Part shown: positions 6,936-11,405 of the stretch, piece by piece
Layout: the number at the start of each line of letters is the position of its first letter
How positions within the stretch are numbered: the stretch's first letter is position 1
From: CAYWVR01 sp964461715
GTDB taxonomy: Bacteria > Planctomycetota > Phycisphaerae > FEN-1346
Length of the DNA: 11,405 nucleotides
NCBI GenBank assembly: GCA_964461715.1
Contig: CAYWVR010000058.1
Location: forward strand, 1 to 11,405
Reading direction: 5' to 3'
Notes under the pieces: model-generated
What the model was told of the DNA's origin: nothing
Seen by the model: the letters and a program-made list of their open reading frames with translations, nothing else
Database searches by the model: none
Translations under genes and position numbers: made by a program

Positions 6936-8615
6936 ATGATCTCGGGCAACACGGAAGGTCTGGAGTTGGCCAAGATCCAGCCAACAGATGCAGGACGCGA
7001 CCGGACCGAGGACGAGGTCCGTCGTCTCGAGCTCGTGGCCGACCTCGTCGAGCGCCTGAGCGCCCTCGGCGACCCGAAGGACCTCCAGGAGGAGATCCTG
7101 GCCCAAGCCCTCCAATTCTTCGACTGCACCGCCGGCACGGTCTTCCTGTGGGACGGTGACATGCAGAACGCCCGCCGCGGACCGGCCGTCGGACGGGCCG
7201 GGGCCTTTCGGCTGGACGACGTGCTGGCGGGGAAGGCGGTGCGGCAACGGGTGATCAGCCAGGGCCGGCCGCTCGTCCTGCCGGAGCCGGGCGTCTCGCT
7301 GGGACGCAAGTTCGACGGGATCTTCGGCTTGGCCGTGGTGCCCGTCGTCGCCCGGGGCCGGGTCGCGGGCGTCCTGGTGGTCGGAGACCGCGCCGACGGC
7401 CGCCCGTTCGGGGAAGCGGACGAGGCCATGATGGCCGCCGTCGGGAACGCCGCCGGGTCCGCCCTGGCGACCAGCGTCGCCTTCACCTCGTTCCGCGACA
7501 AGATGACCCGCCGCATGTCGGAAGCCATGGCCCAGCTCAGCCGTGCCTCCGCCGAGCTCGCGCGGGTCAAGACGTTTAATGAGAACCTGCTCTCCTCGAC
7601 GCCGGTGGGACTGGTGGTCTTCGACCCGGAGATGCGGATCACTTTCCGCAACGCGGCCGGCGAGCGGCTCTGGCCCGAGGACCGATCCGTCACCGCCGGG
7701 GCGTGTCGCTGCGATCTCGCTACGCGCGATCCGGAGTGGCACGCGGGCCTGAAGGCCGTCCTCCAGATGCAGCGGCCGTGGCGGGCCGAGCAGGTCGTTT
7801 TCCGGCGGGGCGAGGAGACCGTCCGGGTCAACCTGACGTGCTCGCCGCTCCTGGGGGCGGGGCGGAAGGTCCTGGGCGGCGTCCTGGTGGTCGAGGACGT
7901 GACGCAGCACGTTCTAATGGAGCAGCGCCTGGAGGTCAGCGAGCGCCTGGCTGGCGTGGGTCGGCTGGCGGCGATGGTGGCTCACGAGATCAACAATCCG
8001 CTCGACGGCATCATCCGCCTCGTCAACCTGGCCCGCCGCGTCGCCGGGGACGAGGAGGCCGAGGCGCAGCTCGATGAGTACTTGGCGCAGGCCGACAAGG
8101 GCCTGGCGCGCCTGGCGACGGTCGTGCGCGACCTCCTGGCCTTCAGCCGCACGGCCGACGGGACTCTTGAGCCAATGCCCATTCGCGAGACGCTCCTGGA
8201 GGCCGCCGATGCCGTACGGCCGCAGGCGGAGCGGGCGGGAGTTTGCGTTGCCGTCGAGTGCCCGGACGATCTGCCGGCGCTGCGGTCCGGGGCGCTCTTC
8301 CAGGTGGTCCTGAACCTCGTAAAAAACGCGGTCGAGGCGATGCCCGACGGGGGCGAGGTGGCCGTCGGGGCCCGGATCGAGGAGGACGCCCTCGTCATCG
8401 ACGTCGCCGACACCGGCCCGGGCCTGCCCGAGGACCGCCTGCGGGACCTCTGGCAGCCGTTTTTCACACGTAAGGCCAGCACGCGGGGGACGGGCCTGGG
8501 GCTGGTGATTTCGAGGGACCTCGTGGAGAAGCAGGGGGGCGGCATCGAGGCCGCCAACCGGCCCGAGGGGGGCGCGCGGTTCACGATCACGATCCCGCTG
8601 GCCCCGCATCACTAA
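6936..8615 (+). CDS. Soluble GAF-PAS sensor histidine kinase
   Basis: 559 aa from the ATG at 6936, with no transmembrane segment or signal peptide, so cytosolic. Order: GAF domain (~30-185, FFDCTAGTVFLW to VAGVLVVGDRADGRPF), a helical linker (186-212), PAS domain (~213-325, containing the closely spaced Cys257 and Cys259), HisKA (~335-405, phosphoacceptor His350 in MVAHEINNPLDG), and HATPase_c (~450-557: N-box VVLNLVKNAVEAM with Asn464, G1 DVADTGPGLP, FFTRKAS, G2 GTGLGL). It resembles NtrB-type kinases and should phosphorylate the NtrC-like regulator encoded 30 nt downstream. The start is uncertain: ATG 6936 has no well-placed SD site, whereas an in-frame TTG at 6966 has GGAAGG 7 nt upstream. 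The frame is open to 6354 but that part is antisense to purE. The signal sensed is unknown. Confidence 0.93.
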   Translation: MISGNTEGLELAKIQPTDAGRDRTEDEVRRLELVADLVERLSALGDPKDLQEEILAQALQFFDCTAGTVFLWDGDMQNARRGPAVGRAGAFRLDDVLAGKAVRQRVISQGRPLVLPEPGVSLGRKFDGIFGLAVVPVVARGRVAGVLVVGDRADGRPFGEADEAMMAAVGNAAGSALATSVAFTSFRDKMTRRMSEAMAQLSRASAELARVKTFNENLLSSTPVGLVVFDPEMRITFRNAAGERLWPEDRSVTAGACRCDLATRDPEWHAGLKAVLQMQRPWRAEQVVFRRGEETVRVNLTCSPLLGAGRKVLGGVLVVEDVTQHVLMEQRLEVSERLAGVGRLAAMVAHEINNPLDGIIRLVNLARRVAGDEEAEAQLDEYLAQADKGLARLATVVRDLLAFSRTADGTLEPMPIRETLLEAADAVRPQAERAGVCVAVECPDDLPALRSGALFQVVLNLVKNAVEAMPDGGEVAVGARIEEDALVIDVADTGPGLPEDRLRDLWQPFFTRKASTRGTGLGLVISRDLVEKQGGGIEAANRPEGGARFTITIPLAPHH

Positions 8616-8645
8616 CCGGAGTCGCCGCAACCGAAGGGTAACCCG

Positions 8646-10022
8646 ATGGCAAGCGCACGCATCCTCGTCGTCGACGACGATGAGATCATCCTGACCAGCC
8701 TGTCGGAGCTTCTGAAGCTCGAAGGGTACGAGGTCGAGACGGCCGATCGCTTCGCCTCGGCGAGCGCGCGGCTCGGGGCGGCGGAATTCCACGTGGTCAT
8801 CGCCGACGTCTCCATGCCCGAAGTCTCGGGCTTCGAGCTCCTCAAGCTCTGCCGTAACCGCTACCCCGACACCGCCGTCATCATGGTGACCGGCTACGGG
8901 ACCATCGAGGACGCCGTGCAGGCGATGCGGCACGGGGCGTTCGATTACCTGACGAAGCCGATCATCGACGACGAGATCAAGGTCGTCGTCGAGCGGGCCA
9001 TCCGCCAGCAGTCCCTGACGGCCGAGAACCGCGACCTGAAGCGCCGGCTCGGCGAACGCTACAGCCTTACGAACATCATCGGCCACGACTGGCGGATGCA
9101 GAAGGTCTTCGACCTGGTGGAGGCCGTCGCCGACACGCCCACGACGGCGCTCGTCACGGGCGAGAGCGGCACGGGCAAGAGCATGATCGCCCGGGCGGTC
9201 CACCAGCTCTCGCCGCGGCGCGGCGGGCCGTTCGTCGAGGTGGCGTGCGGGGCCCTGCCGGAGACGCTCCTCGAAAGCGAGCTCTTCGGGCACGCCCGGG
9301 GGGCCTTTACCGGCGCGGTCGGCGACAAGGCCGGGGCGTTCAAGCTGGCCGACGGCGGGACCATCTTCCTCGACGAAATCTCCACCGCCACGCCCGCCCT
9401 CCAGGTCAAGCTTCTCCAGGTCCTCCAGGAGTTCGAGTACCGGCCCGTGGGCGGGCAGAAGGCCGAGCGGGTCGACGTGCGGGCCGTGCTCGCGACGAAC
9501 GAGGACCTCGAAGCCAAGGTGCGGCGCGGCGAATTCCGTCAGGACCTTTACTACCGCATCAACGTCGTCACGATCCACCTGCCGCCGCTCAGGGAGCGGA
9601 TCGGCGACATCCCGCTCCTGGCCGAGCATTTCCTGAAGCGGCACACGGAGCGGACGGGGCGCAGGGTCGTCGGCTTCCAGAACGAGGCGTTGCAACGGAT
9701 GCAGCGCTACGGCTGGCCGGGGAACGTGCGGGAGCTGGAGAATGTGGTCGAGCGGGCGGTGATCCTTTCGAAGAGCCCGACCGTTACGGTCGACGATCTG
9801 CCGGAGACGATGACCCGCCATGACGAGACCGCGGGGTTCGACGACGGGCGGATTCTGCCCTTGAAGGCGGCCCTCGAGAAGCCGGAGCGGGAGATTATCC
9901 TCCGGGCCCTTCGCCAGCACCACGGCGGCCGCCAGGCCACCGCCGCCGCCCTCGACATCAACCGCACGACGCTCTACAAGAAGATGAAGAAGTACGGAAT
10001 CGAGCTGGAGGAGACGGGGTAG
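8646..10022 (+). CDS. NtrC-family sigma-54-dependent response regulator
   Basis: 458 aa transcription activator with the complete NtrC layout. Receiver domain 1-120: acidic pocket Asp10-Asp12, phosphoacceptor Asp54, Thr82, Lys104. AAA+ domain ~143-370: Walker A GESGTGKS at 172-179, the sigma-54 contact loop GAFTGA at 219-224, Walker B TIFLDEIS at 239-246, then RQDLYYRINVVTIHLPPLRER and the sensor 2 region GWPGNVRELENVVERA. Fis-type helix-turn-helix ~419-452: RQATAAALDINRTTLYKKMKKYGI. Intact GAFTGA predicts true activation of sigma-54 RNA polymerase. AAGGG lies 7 nt before the ATG. The gene is 30 nt downstream of the kinase, its probable partner. By eye I found no convincing -24/-12 promoter nearby, so the targets are probably elsewhere. 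Confidence 0.96.
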   Translation: MASARILVVDDDEIILTSLSELLKLEGYEVETADRFASASARLGAAEFHVVIADVSMPEVSGFELLKLCRNRYPDTAVIMVTGYGTIEDAVQAMRHGAFDYLTKPIIDDEIKVVVERAIRQQSLTAENRDLKRRLGERYSLTNIIGHDWRMQKVFDLVEAVADTPTTALVTGESGTGKSMIARAVHQLSPRRGGPFVEVACGALPETLLESELFGHARGAFTGAVGDKAGAFKLADGGTIFLDEISTATPALQVKLLQVLQEFEYRPVGGQKAERVDVRAVLATNEDLEAKVRRGEFRQDLYYRINVVTIHLPPLRERIGDIPLLAEHFLKRHTERTGRRVVGFQNEALQRMQRYGWPGNVRELENVVERAVILSKSPTVTVDDLPETMTRHDETAGFDDGRILPLKAALEKPEREIILRALRQHHGGRQATAAALDINRTTLYKKMKKYGIELEETG

Positions 10023-10240
10023 GGGGGCGGCGACAGCGCACTGCGCCCTTGGCGGGGCCGGTGCGAGACAAGTGCGACGGGCCTCGCGGCCCGATCGTCG
10101 AAGGGGCACGAGACGGCGTTGCGGATGGCGGCGCGGAGGTCCTGCAGGGCTTCGGCCTCCGTGAAGATCGAGGCGTCTACGGCTTGAGCCGTGAAACCGC
10201 CCTCCGAATCCTCGTCCATCTGGAACACCAGCTCGGTCAT
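9974..10240 (-). CDS. Small HicB-like antitoxin-type protein, C-terminally degenerate
   Basis: 88-aa frame. Residues 1-49 (MTELVFQMDEDSEGGFTAQ, then SIFTEAEALQDLRAAIRNAV and a CPFDD end) match the small HicB-like family often mislabelled as a 2-oxoisovalerate dehydrogenase subunit, normally about 67-70 aa and usually paired with a HicA mRNA-interferase toxin. AGGAAGG lies 10 nt upstream of the ATG, so translation is plausible. After residue ~49 the similarity I can recall fades. The last 17 codons run antisense into the end of the NtrC gene, giving an odd SSSSIPYFFIFL tail. No HicA gene follows, because the downstream space is occupied by the convergent NtrC gene. It is probably a truncated relic or a solitary antitoxin; the family call rests on the N-terminal half only. 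Confidence 0.55.
   Translation of the reverse strand: MTELVFQMDEDSEGGFTAQAVDASIFTEAEALQDLRAAIRNAVSCPFDDRAARPVALVSHRPRQGRSALSPPPYPVSSSSIPYFFIFL
10078..10093. repeat. GC-rich perfect hairpin between the NtrC and groEL genes
   Basis: CGGGCC - TCGC - GGCCCG, a perfect 6-bp stem 55 nt after the NtrC stop. On the minus strand the loop reads GCGA, a GNRA-type tetraloop. No T-tract follows on either strand. It may help end the two-component transcript. It also falls where the HicB-like ORF loses family resemblance, so it may mark a truncation point (inference). Confidence 0.35.
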
Positions 10241-10360
10241 GGCCGGACGGCCTTCCTGCCACCCGGACTATGCCGCGCCTCGCCCGCACGACAAGCGCGG
10301 CGGGCCGCACTGGACGACCCGCCGCGCCTCGGTGTCTCGGTTCGGTCCGTGCGGACGCGT
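10241..10360. other. Spacer between the HicB-like ORF and groEL
   Basis: 120 nt with no credible gene. It holds the SD site of the HicB-like ORF (10251-10257), an 11-nt direct repeat GCCGCGCCTCG at 10272-10282 and 10321-10331, and the strong hairpin listed separately. I see no clear promoter. Confidence 0.5.
10295..10327 (-). terminator. Strong GC hairpin after groEL (probable terminator or 3'-end stabiliser)
   Basis: GCGCGGCGGG and CCCGCCGCGC form a perfect 10-bp, all-GC stem around a 13-nt loop, beginning 34 nt after the groEL stop. On the minus strand it is followed by TTGTCGTGCGG rather than a run of T, so it is not a textbook intrinsic terminator. A copy of one arm (GCCGCGC at 10272-10278) could form a competing stem. 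Confidence 0.5.
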
Positions 10361-11405
10361 TTACATCATCCCGCCCATGCCGCCGTGGCCGCCGCCTTCC
10401 TCCTTCTTCTCGGGGATCTCCGAGACGAGGGCGTCGGTCGTCAGCAGCAGGCCCGCGATGCTGGCCGCGTTCTGGAGGGCCGCCCGCTCGACCTTCGTCG
10501 GCACGATGACGCCGTCGGCGACCATGTCGACGTACTTGCCGGTCAGGGCGTTGAAGCCGAAGGCGGTCTCGTCGGACGCCTCGACCTTCTGGGCGACGAT
10601 GGCGCCGTCGAGGCCGGAGTTGGCGGCGATCTGCTTGATGGGGGCTTCGAGAGCGCGGCGGACGATGTCGACGCCGACCTTCTGGTCGCCCTTGACCTTG
10701 ACCTTGTCGAGGGCCTTGCGGGCCCGGAGCACGGCCACCCCGCCGCCCGGCAGGATGCCTTCCTCGACGGCGGCGCGGCAGGCGTGCAGGGCGTCCTCGA
10801 CGCGGGCTTTCTTCTCCTTGACGGCGGCCTCGGTGGCGGCTCCGACCTTGATGACGGCGACGCCGCCCGAGAGCTTCGCCAGCCGCTCCTCGAGCTTCTC
10901 GCGGTCGTAGTCGCTGGTGGTGGCGTCGATCTGGGTGCGGAGGGTTTCGAGGCGGCCCCGGATGGCGTCCTCGTCGCCGGCGCCCTCGATGACGGTCGTC
11001 GTGTCCTTGTCGATCGTCACCTTCTTGGCCTGGCCGAGGTCGCTGATCTGGACGTTCTCGAGCTTCATGCCCAGGTCCTCGAAGATGGCCTTGCCGCCGG
11101 TGAGGATGGCGATGTCCTCCATCATGGCCTTGCGGCGGTCGCCGAAGCCGGGGGCCTTGACGGCGCAGCAGTTGAGGGTCCCGCGGAGGCGGTTGACGAC
11201 GAGGGTCGCGAGGGCCTCGCCCTCTATGTCCTCGGCGATCAGGAGCAGCGGCCGACCGCTCTGGGCGATCTTTTCCAGCAGCGGCACCATGTCCTTGACG
11301 TTCGAGATCTTCTTCTCGTGCACGAGGACGTAGGGCTTCTCCAGCTCGCAGGTCATCGACTCGAAGTCGTTGACGAAGTGGGGCGAGATGTAGCCCTTGT
11401 CGAAC
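10361..11405 (-). CDS. groEL: Chaperonin GroEL, C-terminal part (5' end outside window)
   Basis: 60-kDa chaperonin subunit; the tetradecameric ring folds cytosolic proteins using ATP together with GroES. 347 residues are visible, from FDKGYISPHF in the apical domain to the stop, corresponding to about residue 195 onward of a typical ~545-aa GroEL. Recognisable segments are AEDIEGEALATLVVNRLRGT, KAPGFGDRRKAM, the TSDYDREKLEERLAKLSGGVA stretch, KARVEDALHACRAAVEEG with the ATP-hydrolysis Asp of the DALHA motif, the ILPGGG turn, and the family's Gly/Met tail GGGHGGMGGMM. No frameshift or missing block is seen. The ATG at 11356 is an internal Met, since the frame continues to the window edge. groES, if linked, would lie further right. 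Confidence 0.98.
   Translation of the reverse strand, partial: FDKGYISPHFVNDFESMTCELEKPYVLVHEKKISNVKDMVPLLEKIAQSGRPLLLIAEDIEGEALATLVVNRLRGTLNCCAVKAPGFGDRRKAMMEDIAILTGGKAIFEDLGMKLENVQISDLGQAKKVTIDKDTTTVIEGAGDEDAIRGRLETLRTQIDATTSDYDREKLEERLAKLSGGVAVIKVGAATEAAVKEKKARVEDALHACRAAVEEGILPGGGVAVLRARKALDKVKVKGDQKVGVDIVRRALEAPIKQIAANSGLDGAIVAQKVEASDETAFGFNALTGKYVDMVADGVIVPTKVERAALQNAASIAGLLLTTDALVSEIPEKKEEGGGHGGMGGMM

Noticed and set aside
6788..7831. N-terminal extension of the purE frame antisense to the kinase
   Set aside because: PurE homology begins at the GTG at 6787, which has a perfect AGGAGG and promoter; the extension is Ser/Arg-rich shadow sequence.
7914..10310. 798-codon minus-strand frame opposite the kinase and NtrC genes
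   Set aside because: Shadow frame with no recognisable domain; the sense strand encodes intact two-component proteins.

Overview
This is an 11.4-kb window of high-GC (roughly two-thirds G+C), densely coding bacterial chromosome. Several starts are non-ATG (GTG, possibly TTG) with recognisable Shine-Dalgarno sites, so it is bacterial and uses the standard bacterial code. The large secreted glycosidase-like protein, the long-N-terminus zinc dehydrogenase subfamily and the small DUF433 and HicB-like genes would suit a Planctomycetota-like environmental bacterium. That placement is an inference from protein flavour, not a proven assignment. I see no tRNA, rRNA, CRISPR array, insertion sequence or phage gene.

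Left third, plus strand (154-4933): an aldo/keto reductase, a secreted multidomain protein resembling a clan GH-A glycoside hydrolase, and a zinc-dependent medium-chain dehydrogenase. All three point the same way with short gaps, and they look like a small carbohydrate-processing cluster: an exported hydrolase plus two cytosolic NAD(P)-dependent oxidoreductases. The substrate cannot be read from the sequence.

Middle, minus strand (6787 down to 4937): purE (purine biosynthesis), mtnA (methionine salvage) and a small DUF433 protein. purE and mtnA overlap by 8 nt, and the DUF433 gene follows 14 nt after mtnA. A near-consensus sigma-70-type promoter and an AGGAGG site lie directly before the GTG start of purE. 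The DUF433 protein ends in a segment that looks like the C-terminus of a DUF5615 PIN-like toxin, so it may be a deletion fusion of a former antitoxin/toxin pair.

Right of that, plus strand (6936-10022): a soluble GAF-PAS histidine kinase and an NtrC-type sigma-54 activator form a two-gene operon. It is divergent from purE across a 148-bp spacer. That spacer carries promoter-like elements for both directions and a perfect 6+6-bp palindrome covering the putative kinase -10.

Right edge, minus strand: the C-terminal part of a GroEL chaperonin runs off the window. Between it and the NtrC gene is a small HicB-like ORF whose distal part is degenerate or truncated and which has no HicA partner, plus strong GC hairpins that probably separate the convergent transcripts. 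No wholly new system is obvious. The most unusual items are the two apparent toxin-antitoxin relics, the unassigned secreted hydrolase cluster and the palindrome in the divergent promoter region.
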